From the NCBI RefSeq assembly GCF_004168285.1, contig NZ_SEWF01000010.1, positions 124,001 through 188,000 of the forward strand: a DNA stretch of 64,000 nucleotides. Direction: 5' to 3'. Shown in pieces: positions 45,345 through 54,688 of the stretch. A program made the position numbers and the translations under genes. The notes beneath the pieces are model-generated. The model made no database searches, was not told the DNA's origin, and worked only from the letters and a program-made list of their open reading frames with translations. Positions within the stretch are counted from its first letter, which is position 1; every line of letters begins with the position of its first letter. This DNA comes from Emticicia agri. GTDB taxonomy: Bacteria; Bacteroidota; Bacteroidia; Cytophagales; Spirosomataceae.

Positions 45345-46685
45345 ATGACAAAACTGAAAGTTACGATAGGTGAGAAAGAATATTTTCCATTCATTAAAGA
45401 ACCTATTGCTTATGAGGGAAAAGAATCTAATAATTATTTGGCGTTTAAATACTACGATGCCAACAGAGTAGTAGCAGGCAAAACAATGGCAGAACATCTG
45501 CGTTTTGCAACGGCTTACTGGCATACTTTCTGCGGAACCGGTGGCGACCCATTCGGCCCGGGTACTAAAGTTTTCCCTTGGGATTTAAACAGCAGCCCTA
45601 TTCAGGCAGCCAAAGATAAAGTAGATGCTGCTTTTGAATTCATGACCAAGTTAGGTACACCTTTCTATTGCTTTCATGATATTGATATAGCCCCTGAAGG
45701 CAATTCGCAAAGTGAGTTTGAAAAAAACGTTCAGACCATTGTTGCCATTGCTAAACAAAAACAAGCTGAAAGTGGGGTAAAATTATTATGGGGTACAGCA
45801 AACCTATTTTCTCACCCACGTTACATGAATGGTGCTTCTACCAACCCTGATTTTGCCGTAGTTGCGCATGCAGGTTTACAGGTAAAAAATGCCATTGATG
45901 CCACTATCGAATTAGGTGGCGAGGGTTATGTATTCTGGGGAGGCCGTGAAGGTTATATGTCATTGTTGAATACCAATACCAAACGTGAGATTGACCATCT
46001 GGCTCAATTCCTGACAATTTCTCGTGATTATGCACGTAGTCAGGGCTTCAAAGGTAAATTCTATATTGAGCCAAAACCATGCGAGCCATCGAAACATCAA
46101 TATGATTATGATGCCCAAACAGTAATCGGTTTCTTGCGTAACTATGGTTTAGATAAAGATTTCCAGATTAATGCAGAGGTAAACCACGCAACCTTAGCAG
46201 GTCATACATTTGCACACGAACTACAAATGGCAGCTGACGCAGGCATGTTGGGCAGTATCGATGCCAACCGTGGCGACTATCAGAATGGCTGGGATACCGA
46301 CCAGTTCCCGATTGATTTATTTGAGCTGACAGAAGCCATGTTGGTAATTTTAGAAGCAGGTGGATTTACAACCGGTGGTATCAACTTCGATGCTAAAACC
46401 CGTAGAAACTCTACTGACTTAGAAGATATTTTCATTGCGCATATTGCCGGTATGGATGCTTTTGCCAGAGCTTTATTGATTGCCAATAATATTCTTGAAA
46501 AATCAGAATACAAAAACCTACGTACCAAACGCTATGCTTCGTTTGATGGTGGTGATGGTGCTGCGTTTGAAGCAGGTAAACTCTCATTAACTGACCTGAG
46601 AGGTATTGCGCTGAGAGACGGTGAGCCAAAGCAAATAAGCGGTAAACAAGAATTGTTTGAAATGATTATCAATCAGTATATCTAA
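45345..46685 (+). CDS. xylA: Xylose isomerase
   Basis: A 446-residue class II xylose isomerase. Diagnostic blocks include [27 protein letters not shown] (catalytic His/Asp), [10 protein letters not shown] (metal Glu region), [16 protein letters not shown] and [21 protein letters not shown]. It converts D-xylose to D-xylulose with divalent metal. No xylulokinase gene is seen nearby. It stands alone between a terminator and the SemiSWEET gene, with its own promoter. Confidence 0.97.
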   Translation: MTKLKVTIGEKEYFPFIKEPIAYEGKESNNYLAFKYYDANRVVAGKTMAEHLRFATAYWHTFCGTGGDPFGPGTKVFPWDLNSSPIQAAKDKVDAAFEFMTKLGTPFYCFHDIDIAPEGNSQSEFEKNVQTIVAIAKQKQAESGVKLLWGTANLFSHPRYMNGASTNPDFAVVAHAGLQVKNAIDATIELGGEGYVFWGGREGYMSLLNTNTKREIDHLAQFLTISRDYARSQGFKGKFYIEPKPCEPSKHQYDYDAQTVIGFLRNYGLDKDFQINAEVNHATLAGHTFAHELQMAADAGMLGSIDANRGDYQNGWDTDQFPIDLFELTEAMLVILEAGGFTTGGINFDAKTRRNSTDLEDIFIAHIAGMDAFARALLIANNILEKSEYKNLRTKRYASFDGGDGAAFEAGKLSLTDLRGIALRDGEPKQISGKQELFEMIINQYI

Positions 46686-46707
46686 AATTGATCATTTTAT
46701 ATAAACG

Positions 46708-46740
46708 AAGCCCTGTAATTTCTATTTTACAGGGCTTTTT
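46708..46740 (+). terminator. Rho-independent terminator of xylA
   Basis: AAGCCCTGTAA (46708-46718) pairs with TTACAGGGCTT (46727-46737), then TTT. Confidence 0.85.
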
Positions 46741-46772
46741 ATATTATTTTTCAATTAATTAAACGCATATAA

Positions 46773-46802
46773 TTGTCATTCCAAATATTTCCCGTAATTT
46801 TG
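46773..46802 (+). promoter_or_regulatory. Bacteroidota-type promoter for guaB
   Basis: TTG at 46773-46775, a 19-base spacer, and exact TAATTTTG at 46795-46802: the best full match in the window. The ATG is 32 bases further on. Confidence 0.7.
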
Positions 46803-46834
46803 CTTGGCAAATAAGAAAACGAAAATTATTTGCT

Positions 46835-48301
46835 ATGTTAGATTCTTCAAAGTTGCTTTACGAAGCACTCACTTACGACGACGTTCTCCTCGTTCCGGCT
46901 TATTCAGAAGTTCTTCCCCGCGATACGCAAACGAAAACTTATCTGACCAAAAATATACAATTAAATATTCCTCTCCTTTCAGCAGCAATGGATACTGTAA
47001 CAGAGTATGAAATGGCTATTGCAATGGCGCAGGAAGGTGGTATTGGTATTATCCATAAAAACATGACCATCGAACAACAAGCCGAGCAGGTACGCAAGGT
47101 GAAACGTTCGGAAAGCGGCATGATAATCGACCCTATTACACTCCTTGAAGGGGCCACTATTGGCGATGCACTACGCCTGATGGCAGAGTTTAAGGTGGGG
47201 GGTATTCCGGTTATTGATGAAAATCACAAACTAAAAGGTATTGTTACCAATAGAGACCTACGTTTCCAGACGGAAATGTCGAAACCTATTGCTGAAATCA
47301 TGACTAAAGAAAACCTGATTGTAGGGCATGCAGGTGCGGGTCTGGCAGAGGCAGAAGAGATTCTGAAAAATTACAAAATCGAAAAATTACCGATTGTCGA
47401 TAGAGAAAATAAACTTATCGGATTAATTACCTACAGAGATATTCTAAAAAAGAAAGACCGCCCCAATGCAGCCAAAGACCGCTTGGGTCGTTTGATTGCC
47501 GGAGCAGCCGTAGGTGTAACACCAGATATTGAAAAACGTGTAGAAAGCCTGATAAAGGCAGGAGTTGACGTAGTAAGTATTGATACGGCACATGGCCATT
47601 CAAAAGGGGTTATTGATACCCTGAAACGCATCAAAATAGCTTTCCCAAAATTAGATGTGATTGTAGGAAACATTGCTACTGCCGAAGCCGCAGAAGCCTT
47701 GGCTATTGCTGGCGCAGATGCCATTAAAGTAGGAGTTGGGCCAGGTAGTATCTGTACCACCCGTATCATTGCCGGTATAGGTATGCCACAATTATCTGCC
47801 GTAGCTGATTCGGCTATGGCCGCAGCCAAATATGGTGTTCCGGTAATTGCAGATGGTGGTATCCGTTTCTCAGGTGATATTACTAAAGCCATTGCGGCAG
47901 GTGCCAATACAGTAATGATGGGTTCATTATTAGCCGGAACAGAAGAAGCTCCAGGCGAAATGGTGATTTACGAAGGACGTAAATTCAAAACGTATCGTGG
48001 TATGGGTTCGGTAGAAGCAATGGAAGATGGCTCAAAAGACCGTTATTTTCAGGATGCTGAAGATGATATTAAGAAACTAGTACCGGAAGGTATCGTAGGA
48101 CGTGTACCATTCAAGGGTCGTGTGGCAGAAATTCTTTATCAGATGGTAGGTGGGCTTAAGGCGGGTATGGGTTATTGTGGCGCAGGTGATATAGCCGCTT
48201 TACAACAAGCCAAATTTGTAAAAATCACAGCGGCTGGTATCAAAGAAAGCCACCCGCACGATATTCAGATTATGCGTGAGGCACCGAATTATTCGAGATA
48301 A
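46835..48301 (+). CDS. guaB: Inosine-5'-monophosphate dehydrogenase
   Basis: A 488-residue IMPDH. The N-terminal TIM-barrel start [17 protein letters not shown] and the central pair of CBS domains (about 95-215) are intact. The catalytic loop is GPGSICTTR (Cys307), followed by [14 protein letters not shown] and the flap [10 protein letters not shown]. It makes XMP from IMP, the rate-limiting step to GTP. CBS domains usually confer control by adenine/guanine nucleotides. Single gene with a strong promoter and terminator. Confidence 0.97.
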   Translation: MLDSSKLLYEALTYDDVLLVPAYSEVLPRDTQTKTYLTKNIQLNIPLLSAAMDTVTEYEMAIAMAQEGGIGIIHKNMTIEQQAEQVRKVKRSESGMIIDPITLLEGATIGDALRLMAEFKVGGIPVIDENHKLKGIVTNRDLRFQTEMSKPIAEIMTKENLIVGHAGAGLAEAEEILKNYKIEKLPIVDRENKLIGLITYRDILKKKDRPNAAKDRLGRLIAGAAVGVTPDIEKRVESLIKAGVDVVSIDTAHGHSKGVIDTLKRIKIAFPKLDVIVGNIATAEAAEALAIAGADAIKVGVGPGSICTTRIIAGIGMPQLSAVADSAMAAAKYGVPVIADGGIRFSGDITKAIAAGANTVMMGSLLAGTEEAPGEMVIYEGRKFKTYRGMGSVEAMEDGSKDRYFQDAEDDIKKLVPEGIVGRVPFKGRVAEILYQMVGGLKAGMGYCGAGDIAALQQAKFVKITAAGIKESHPHDIQIMREAPNYSR

Positions 48302-48322
48302 TATTCGAGAAGATTATAGTAA

Positions 48323-48345
48323 AAACGGCTCTTTAGGAGCCGTTT
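48323..48345 (+). terminator. Rho-independent terminator of guaB
   Basis: AAACGGCTC (48323-48331) pairs with GAGCCGTTT (48337-48345), 5-base loop, then CTTGCTTTATT. Confidence 0.8.
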
Positions 48346-48358
48346 CTTGCTTTATTGC

Positions 48359-48800
48359 TTAATCATTGTCAAGATGCCATGCTAAAGTTACTTTGGCTGT
48401 AGACTTGATGGATTTATTATTTTGTTTTGCAGGCTTCCATTTTGGCATATTTTGAAAAACAAGTCTTACTTGCTCTTCTAATGTAGGGCACCAACCTGTT
48501 TTTTGTGTTATTACAATGCCATCCACTTTCCCATTTTCAAGAATATCAAATTGAATAAGCATTTTACTGTAATTACATACAGATACATGAACCTTGGCTT
48601 CACCTTTATACTGTAAATGCTTTGATACATATTTATAAAACTCCTCTACTCCTCCAATAAATTCTGGACACTCTTCTTTTTTTCCACTAATGTCACATAT
48701 AAAGTCTTGCTTAATATTTTTTTTCCATAGAAAACGTATTAAGCTCTTTTGCGCAACCAGAAAAAAACAATAAAATAAATAATAGTAGTAAACACTTCAT
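48359..48800 (-). pseudogene. TonB-C-domain lipoprotein gene with a +1 frameshift in an A8 run
   Basis: From the ATG at 48800 the frame encodes a lipoprotein signal (MKCLLLLFILLFFSGCAKE, Cys16) but meets TAA after MEKKY, just past a run of eight A (48724-48717). In the frame one base on, coding continues uninterrupted through IKQDFICDISGKKEECPEFIGGVEEFYKYVSKHL to the TonB-C strand part (QFDILENGKVDGIVITQKTG) and the stop at 48359. With seven A the reading frame would be whole, about 146 residues. Thus a real gene is broken, switchable by slippage, or affected by a base-call error. The intact fold would be a small periplasmic TonB-C lipoprotein. Confidence 0.72.
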
Positions 48801-48868
48801 AAGACAGTCACATTAATACTTCAATATACACAAAAACCTCAATTTATAGGTTTTCTGCATACTTATTT

Positions 48869-48876
48869 TATATTTG
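48869..48876 (+). promoter_or_regulatory. Bacteroidota -7 element for the GH43-type gene
   Basis: Exact TATATTTG, 20 bases upstream of the ATG. The -33 box is not clear. Confidence 0.4.
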
Positions 48877-48896
48877 CATTAACAAAACCATGATCT

Positions 48897-50687
48897 ATGA
48901 AGCTCATTCATTTATTAACTAGCCTATTCTTTTGCACAACCATCAGTCTTGCGCAAAGCCCTCAGCTAAATATTGCCAAACCGAAACCTTTCAAGCAGAA
49001 AACTTTCTGCAATCCGATGGATATTAATTACCAGTATAACTGGGAACAAACCAACGAAAAAATATCCTATCGCTCTGGCGCTGACCCTGTAATTATCACC
49101 CATAAAAACGAATACTATCTCTTTCATACCATTCAGGGCGGTTATTGGAAATCGAAAGATTTATTGAACTGGCATTATATTATTCCTAACCGTTGGCCAA
49201 TGGAAGATATGTGTGCACCTGCGGCTATTTCGGTGCGTGATACGCTTTACTTGTTCCAATCAACATTTCAGCAAAGACCTATCTTCTATACTACTACGCC
49301 CGAAAACGGCAAGCTGCATTTCTATAATCGATGGCTACCACAATTGCCTAAAGATATTGGTCCCTGGGATCCGGCTTTGTTTCATGACGATGCCACCGAC
49401 CGTTGGTTTATGTACTGGGGTTCGTCTAATGTGTATCCGCTTTTTGGAGCAGAGTTAGACAAAAGCAAAAACCTGACTTATAAAGGAAAAAATGATTATA
49501 AAGGTTTAATCTACCTACATCCCGAAAAACACGGCTGGGAGCGTTTTGGCAGAGACCATAGAGATACTATCAAGCCTTTTACCGAAGGAGCCTGGATGAC
49601 TAAACACAACGGCAAATATTACCTGCAATACGGCGCACCGGGAACAGAGTTTAATGTGTATGCCAATGGTACTTATGTAGGAGACGACCCTTTAGGCCCA
49701 TTCACTTATGCGCCTTATAACCCCGTTTCATACAAACCAGGGGGATTTATGACAGGTATGGGTCATGGCAATACTTTTCAGGATTTATATGGTAATTACT
49801 GGAATACCGGAACCCCGTGGATTGCCGTAAATTGGAATTTTGAACGTCGTATCGAAATGGTTCCGGCAGGTTTTGATAAAGACGGACAAATGTATGCCAA
49901 TACCCGCTTTGCAGATTTTCCACAACTATTACCAACCAAGAAGTGGACAGATAAAAATGAGTTGTTTGCAGGCTTAATGTTGCTATCCTACAAAAAACCT
50001 TGTACCTCCTCCTCTGTGCAGGAGGGCAAATTCTCTGCTAATCTGGTAACTGACGAAAATCCCCGGACTTTCTGGGTGGCAAAAACCAATAAAAGTGGAG
50101 AAACGCTCACGATTGATTTAGAAAAAACGCAGGAGGTTCATTCCTTACAAATCAACTACACGGATTATAAATCTGATATTTATGATAGTGCCTTGCCTAA
50201 AGTATATATTCAATATAGAGTCTATTCATCAATAGACGGTAAAGCCTGGATAAAGATTGTTGACAATACCAACGAAAAAAGAGACCGTCCGAATGCCTAT
50301 GAAGAACTGGCGAAACCTGTGAAGGTACGTTATATTAAATTTGAAAATGTGCATGTGCCTATGCCTAATTTAGCTATCAGTGATATACGCATTTTTGGTA
50401 AGGGTACAGGCAAAGCGCCTGTTATTCCACAAGGACTCACTGTGACCAGACAAACCGACGACCGTAATGCAGATATTAGCTGGCAAAAAGTACCTGAGGC
50501 AGTAGGCTATAATATATTATGGGGCATCGCTCCCGATAAGTTATATCAGACTTACCAGATTTGGAACGATGCCCCATCTAATCTTGAATTAAGGGCTTTA
50601 ACAGTCGGACAAAAATATTACTTTGCTATTGAGGCTTTCAACGAAAATGGTGTTTCTGCCGTAAGCGAAGTAATAGGTCCTAAATAG
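48897..50687 (+). CDS. Secreted GH43-type glycoside hydrolase with discoidin-like and fibronectin III domains
   Basis: A 596-residue protein with a signal peptide (MKLIHLLTSLFFCTTISLAQ). Residues about 45-360 form a five-bladed propeller of GH43 type: GADPVIITHKNEYYLFHT with the candidate catalytic Asp, GPWDPALFHDD in the next blade and GPFTYAPYNPVSYKPGGFMTGMGHGN later. Residues about 370-500 look like an F5/8 type C (discoidin) domain (TDENPRTFWVAKTNKSGETLTIDLEK...KYIKFENV), and about 505-596 like fibronectin III. It likely cleaves arabinan/xylan-type or related side chains outside the cell. The neighbouring xylA and SemiSWEET genes suggest pentose use. Confidence 0.8.
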   Translation: MKLIHLLTSLFFCTTISLAQSPQLNIAKPKPFKQKTFCNPMDINYQYNWEQTNEKISYRSGADPVIITHKNEYYLFHTIQGGYWKSKDLLNWHYIIPNRWPMEDMCAPAAISVRDTLYLFQSTFQQRPIFYTTTPENGKLHFYNRWLPQLPKDIGPWDPALFHDDATDRWFMYWGSSNVYPLFGAELDKSKNLTYKGKNDYKGLIYLHPEKHGWERFGRDHRDTIKPFTEGAWMTKHNGKYYLQYGAPGTEFNVYANGTYVGDDPLGPFTYAPYNPVSYKPGGFMTGMGHGNTFQDLYGNYWNTGTPWIAVNWNFERRIEMVPAGFDKDGQMYANTRFADFPQLLPTKKWTDKNELFAGLMLLSYKKPCTSSSVQEGKFSANLVTDENPRTFWVAKTNKSGETLTIDLEKTQEVHSLQINYTDYKSDIYDSALPKVYIQYRVYSSIDGKAWIKIVDNTNEKRDRPNAYEELAKPVKVRYIKFENVHVPMPNLAISDIRIFGKGTGKAPVIPQGLTVTRQTDDRNADISWQKVPEAVGYNILWGIAPDKLYQTYQIWNDAPSNLELRALTVGQKYYFAIEAFNENGVSAVSEVIGPK

Positions 50688-50782
50688 GTTTTTTATTCTA
50701 AGGCGATGTAAATTAGCAACTATAAGTTACTTATCAGACTTCCTTTAGCGTTATAATTATTGATTATTAGCACTTATTAAAT

Positions 50783-50825
50783 AAACCCCGAATAGGCAAA
50801 AATCTGGCATATTTCGGGGTTTTTC
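50783..50825. terminator. Terminator between the GH43-type gene and bshC
   Basis: AAACCCCGAA (50783-50792) pairs with TTCGGGGTTT (50813-50822), followed by TTC/T-rich sequence; convergent genes on both sides. Confidence 0.75.
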
Positions 50826-50889
50826 TTATTTTGTATCTGCGAAATAACTAAAAAACATTGGCTTACCAAAGCGGATTCACTTAAAGGTC

Positions 50890-52434
50890 TCAAATCTCAA
50901 TCACATTAAAACTATAATCAAGTGGGTCTAACGTATCCAGCAATTTCTTGATAAACAGATTATCATTCAGATAGAAATTCAGGAAGTTTTCTTTTCTTTC
51001 CTGCAATCCTCCACCCGGAAATAGTTTTTCCTTTAAGGCTAATAACTGATTCACAGAGCCTTCCTGATTACGTTCCTCTGCTCTTTTGATACGCTTTTCT
51101 AAATGTTCTAACGAATTGATACTTTTGGCTTTTACCGCTTCTACCGGGCCTTTCATGGTAGCTTCAATAATCAGGGCTTTTTTAAGAATACGCTCAAAAA
51201 TATCGTTGATTTCATCAATCTCAAAAGCAAGGCTCAACGATTTCCGTGAGTTCTTTTCAACAAAACCTTTACGTAGGGTAACTTCATCGGCAAATAGTTC
51301 TTCGGTCGTAATACCTAATTTATCTATCTTTTTGCGGCTTGCTTCATTCACAACCAACGCAAAATTACGAGGCATCAATAAAGGAAATTGTTCCTGATAA
51401 TAATCAAATATACCTTTCAATTGTAACCAATAGGGTACTTCTGATGGTCCTCCGATATAAGCTAAGTTAGGCAGGATAGTTTCCTGATACAAAGGTCTTA
51501 AAACTACGTTAGGGCTAAACCTTTCGGGGTTGTTCTCTACCAATTGCAGGATTTCACTTTCTGAAAAAGTAATATCTGTATGGAGTATTTTGTATTCGTC
51601 TTCTTCTTTGATGATTCTTTCTCTAAGGCCGTCTTCCAGATAGAAGAAGTTAATTTCTCTTGGGGTAATTTGGGTATGATAACCAGCAGTGTGAAGTTTT
51701 TCAGAAGTTTCGGTAACAAGTTTGCTGGCAGTGTGTTGCAGTAAATCGTCTTTAATAATATGGCTGAAAACAGATTTTAAAGCTTTATCATCGGCATCTA
51801 TACAAATCAAACCTTCGTTTTCAAACAAATGGCTCATATAACATCGTACCGCATTTGCTAAAGTACCATGATTGAGATAAGCATTCTGAAAAAACTCAAC
51901 TCTTTCGGGTATCTGGTCGCAAATGGCTCTTAGCTCTGCCGGATTCATACGCCCTACTGCGCCTTTCTGGGTAGTTTCCCACTTATAATTTTTCCCAAAC
52001 AAGTTAAAAACCGAAATCTCCTCAAAATCGTGGTCTTCGCTTGCCATCCAGTATACAGGCAAGAAATTGTAATCAGGAAACTCAGCTTTTAGTTTTCTGG
52101 CCAGGTTAATCACAGTTACAATTTTGTATATAACATAGAGCGGCCCGGTAAATATATTCAACTGGTGCCCCGTAGTTACTGTAAAAGTTTTATCATCTAA
52201 TAAAGGAGAAAAATCAGGTTTTGAGTCAAGCGTTGAATACTGGTTTTCTAAAGCGGCAACCAATGTCTGACGTTTTTCTTTAGTAAATACTCTTGATTGA
52301 ATAGCTTTTCGGAATCCTTCAATGTCAGGAAATTGATTATAAAAAGTAGCAAGCGTTTCGTTTTTTGTGATATAATCTAAAAACAATTTTGGAAAAGCTC
52401 CGACGGCTTTTAACTCTAAGGTTTGCAAGGGCAT
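50890..52434 (-). CDS. bshC: Bacillithiol biosynthesis cysteine-adding enzyme BshC
   Basis: A 514-residue protein of the BshC/YllA type. Recognisable blocks are VTTGHQLNIFTGPLYVIYKIVTVINLARKL, FLPVYWMASEDHDFEEIS and GRMNPAELRAI, with PNLAYIGGPSEVPYWLQLKG later, then a long C-terminal coiled-coil region. BshC adds cysteine to glucosamine-malate, the last step of bacillithiol synthesis. BshA and BshB are not in the window. A -7 box on the minus strand (CAAATATA at 52491-52498) lies upstream. Confidence 0.92.
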   Translation of the reverse strand: MPLQTLELKAVGAFPKLFLDYITKNETLATFYNQFPDIEGFRKAIQSRVFTKEKRQTLVAALENQYSTLDSKPDFSPLLDDKTFTVTTGHQLNIFTGPLYVIYKIVTVINLARKLKAEFPDYNFLPVYWMASEDHDFEEISVFNLFGKNYKWETTQKGAVGRMNPAELRAICDQIPERVEFFQNAYLNHGTLANAVRCYMSHLFENEGLICIDADDKALKSVFSHIIKDDLLQHTASKLVTETSEKLHTAGYHTQITPREINFFYLEDGLRERIIKEEDEYKILHTDITFSESEILQLVENNPERFSPNVVLRPLYQETILPNLAYIGGPSEVPYWLQLKGIFDYYQEQFPLLMPRNFALVVNEASRKKIDKLGITTEELFADEVTLRKGFVEKNSRKSLSLAFEIDEINDIFERILKKALIIEATMKGPVEAVKAKSINSLEHLEKRIKRAEERNQEGSVNQLLALKEKLFPGGGLQERKENFLNFYLNDNLFIKKLLDTLDPLDYSFNVIEI

Positions 52435-52490
52435 ATTTAAGGCGCGATTTCTTTATTTTTCCAATAACACGAAAAAGAATAGACAGGTTT

Positions 52491-52498
52491 CAAATATA
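52491..52498 (-). promoter_or_regulatory. Bacteroidota -7 element for bshC
   Basis: The minus strand reads TATATTTG exactly, 56 bases before the ATG. Confidence 0.4.
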
Positions 52499-52580
52499 CA
52501 AAATCCAAAGGATATTATTTCACGTAACAAATTTTATAGTGCCGATGGCTTTATTTAAAATAACTAACGAAAATAAATTC

Positions 52581-52588
52581 TATTTTTG
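52581..52588 (+). promoter_or_regulatory. Bacteroidota -7 element for the FAD oxidoreductase gene
   Basis: Exact TATTTTTG, 20 bases upstream of the ATG at 52609; no clear -33 box. Confidence 0.35.
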
Positions 52589-52608
52589 AGAATAATCAGG
52601 ACTTTTTT

Positions 52609-54567
52609 ATGAAAATACTTCTATTCTTCCTCTTCTTATCAGGTTATTGCATGGCACAGATAAAATCTGTTGATGTTTGTGTCTATGGTGGTACCTCATC
52701 AGGTGTCATAGCTGCTTATACTGCCAAGAAATATGGAAAAACGGTACTATTGATAGAACCAACCAAAAGATTGGGCGGATTAACGTCAGGCGGACTCGGA
52801 CAAACGGATATAGGCAACAAGTATGCGATTACAGGTATATCCAGAGATTTTTATAGAAGAATCGGCAAGCATTATGGCCGCTTTGAGCAATGGACCTTTG
52901 AGCCATCGGTAGCAGAAAAGATATTTCAACAATATATGAATGAGGCGAATGTAGCAGTACTTTATGAGCACCGATTGAAACAAGCCGAGAAGCGTGGAGG
53001 TAAAATTGAGAAAATTCTGGTAGAAAACGGAAAATCAAGCCAATGGATAAAGGCAAAAGTTTTTATTGATGCTACTTATGAGGGCGACCTGATGGCAAAA
53101 GCCGGAGTAAGCTACACCATAGGCAGAGAAGCCAATTCGGTTTATAACGAAACCTGGAATGGGGTACAATTATTGGATAAACACCAGTTTCCGGATGGAG
53201 TTGACCCTTATAAGGAAGTAGGAAACCCGGCAAGTGGCTTGCTATGGGGTATTAGTAACGAGAAACTGGCTGCAACGGGTTCAGGAGATAAAAAAGTACA
53301 GACTTATAATTTCCGGCTTTGCCTGACAGACAGTATTGAAAATCAAATACCTGTTACAAAACCTGCCAGTTATGATGCCTCGAAATATGAATTGCTACTG
53401 CGTTATATAGAAAAGAAACAACCCCAAGAACTGAACTGGGCATTAATGCATATTCAGCCCATGCCACATCGGAAAACAGATATTAATAACTCCGGCCCCT
53501 TTTCGACAGATATGATAGGGGAGAACTACGATTATCCCGAGGCTGATTATGACACCCGCCAACAGATTCAGCTAAAGCATGAAGAATATATTAAAGGCTT
53601 TCTATACTTTCTGGGGAACGATAAAAGAGTGCCTGAGCATCTGAGAAAGGAAATGAAAAAATGGGGATATCCGAAAGATGAATATACAGATAACAATCAT
53701 TTCAGCCCACAGATGTATGTGAGAGAAGCCCGCAGAATGATAGGGGAGTATGTCATGACCGAACATCATTGCGAAGGACGACAATCAGTAAGTGATGGGA
53801 TTGGCATGGCGGCTTATACGATGGACTCGCACAATTGCCAGCGGATTGTAGTCAATGGTATGGTGAAAAACGAGGGAGATGTACAGCAAGGCTTAGGAGG
53901 GCTACCGCCTTATCCTATTTCTTACTGGTCTATTTTACCTAAAAGATCTGAGTGTATAAACCTTTTAGTTCCGGTTTGTTTGTCAGCCACGCACATAGCT
54001 TATGGGTCTATCCGGATGGAGCCCGTGTTTATGGTATTAGGGCAGTCGGCGGCTGTTGCGGCAAGTATGGCGATTGATGCCAATAAAATTTTGCATGAGA
54101 TTGATGTGAAAAAACTACAACTTGAATTAGCAGTGAATCCATTAGCTAATAAAAATCAGGCGGAACAATTAATTGATAATGACGATATACGGGTAAAACT
54201 AAATGGAAACTGGACGATTATTCCTAAGGGACAGGAGCGATATGGCAAAAACTACCTGATAGATGAAACCAAAGGAGAACAAGAAAAATCAGTTATTTAT
54301 ACCCCTATTATTCCCATTACAAAAAAGTATAAGATTTATATTTATTTCCCTCGTTACGAACAGCTATCAAAGCAAATCAATGTGAATATCTGGACTAATT
54401 CAGGTAAAAAGACTTTATTATTGAAACCACAAAATACCGAAAGCGATTGGTTGTATGTAGGTGAGTTTTTCTTTGAAAGAGGGTTGAAAAATATGCTTGA
54501 AATTACCAACCAGGGGGCTGATGGAGCTGTGATTGCTGATGCGGTTTTGTTTATGCCTGAGAATTAA
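52609..54567 (+). CDS. Secreted FAD-dependent oxidoreductase with C-terminal golvesin-like domain
   Basis: A 652-residue protein with a signal peptide ending near GYCMAQ. The FAD-binding motif is VYGGTSSGVIAAYTAKKYGKTVLLIEPTKRLGG (GxGxxG-like). The block YEGDLMAKAGVSYTIGREAN is typical of the FAD_oxidored family found in polysaccharide loci of Bacteroidota. Residues about 550-652 (KYKIYIYFPRY...DWLYVGEFFF...ADAVLFMPEN) look like the golvesin/xanthan-lyase C-terminal domain. The family has no proven substrate; sugar oxidation is inference. Single gene. Confidence 0.8.
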   Translation: MKILLFFLFLSGYCMAQIKSVDVCVYGGTSSGVIAAYTAKKYGKTVLLIEPTKRLGGLTSGGLGQTDIGNKYAITGISRDFYRRIGKHYGRFEQWTFEPSVAEKIFQQYMNEANVAVLYEHRLKQAEKRGGKIEKILVENGKSSQWIKAKVFIDATYEGDLMAKAGVSYTIGREANSVYNETWNGVQLLDKHQFPDGVDPYKEVGNPASGLLWGISNEKLAATGSGDKKVQTYNFRLCLTDSIENQIPVTKPASYDASKYELLLRYIEKKQPQELNWALMHIQPMPHRKTDINNSGPFSTDMIGENYDYPEADYDTRQQIQLKHEEYIKGFLYFLGNDKRVPEHLRKEMKKWGYPKDEYTDNNHFSPQMYVREARRMIGEYVMTEHHCEGRQSVSDGIGMAAYTMDSHNCQRIVVNGMVKNEGDVQQGLGGLPPYPISYWSILPKRSECINLLVPVCLSATHIAYGSIRMEPVFMVLGQSAAVAASMAIDANKILHEIDVKKLQLELAVNPLANKNQAEQLIDNDDIRVKLNGNWTIIPKGQERYGKNYLIDETKGEQEKSVIYTPIIPITKKYKIYIYFPRYEQLSKQINVNIWTNSGKKTLLLKPQNTESDWLYVGEFFFERGLKNMLEITNQGADGAVIADAVLFMPEN

Positions 54568-54688
54568 ATAGCGTACTACTGATATAAACGAATTGCCACA
54601 ATCTACACAAGAGAACACGATGTTACACAATTGTGAAACTTGGTTTTTCTGGTGTATATTGTGGCAAAATTCTATAACGAATTACTAC

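Noticed and set aside
47431-47907. A long minus-strand frame opposite guaB
   Set aside because: It is an alanine/proline-rich shadow of the strong guaB frame. The same holds for the frames opposite recG, xylA and sbcC.
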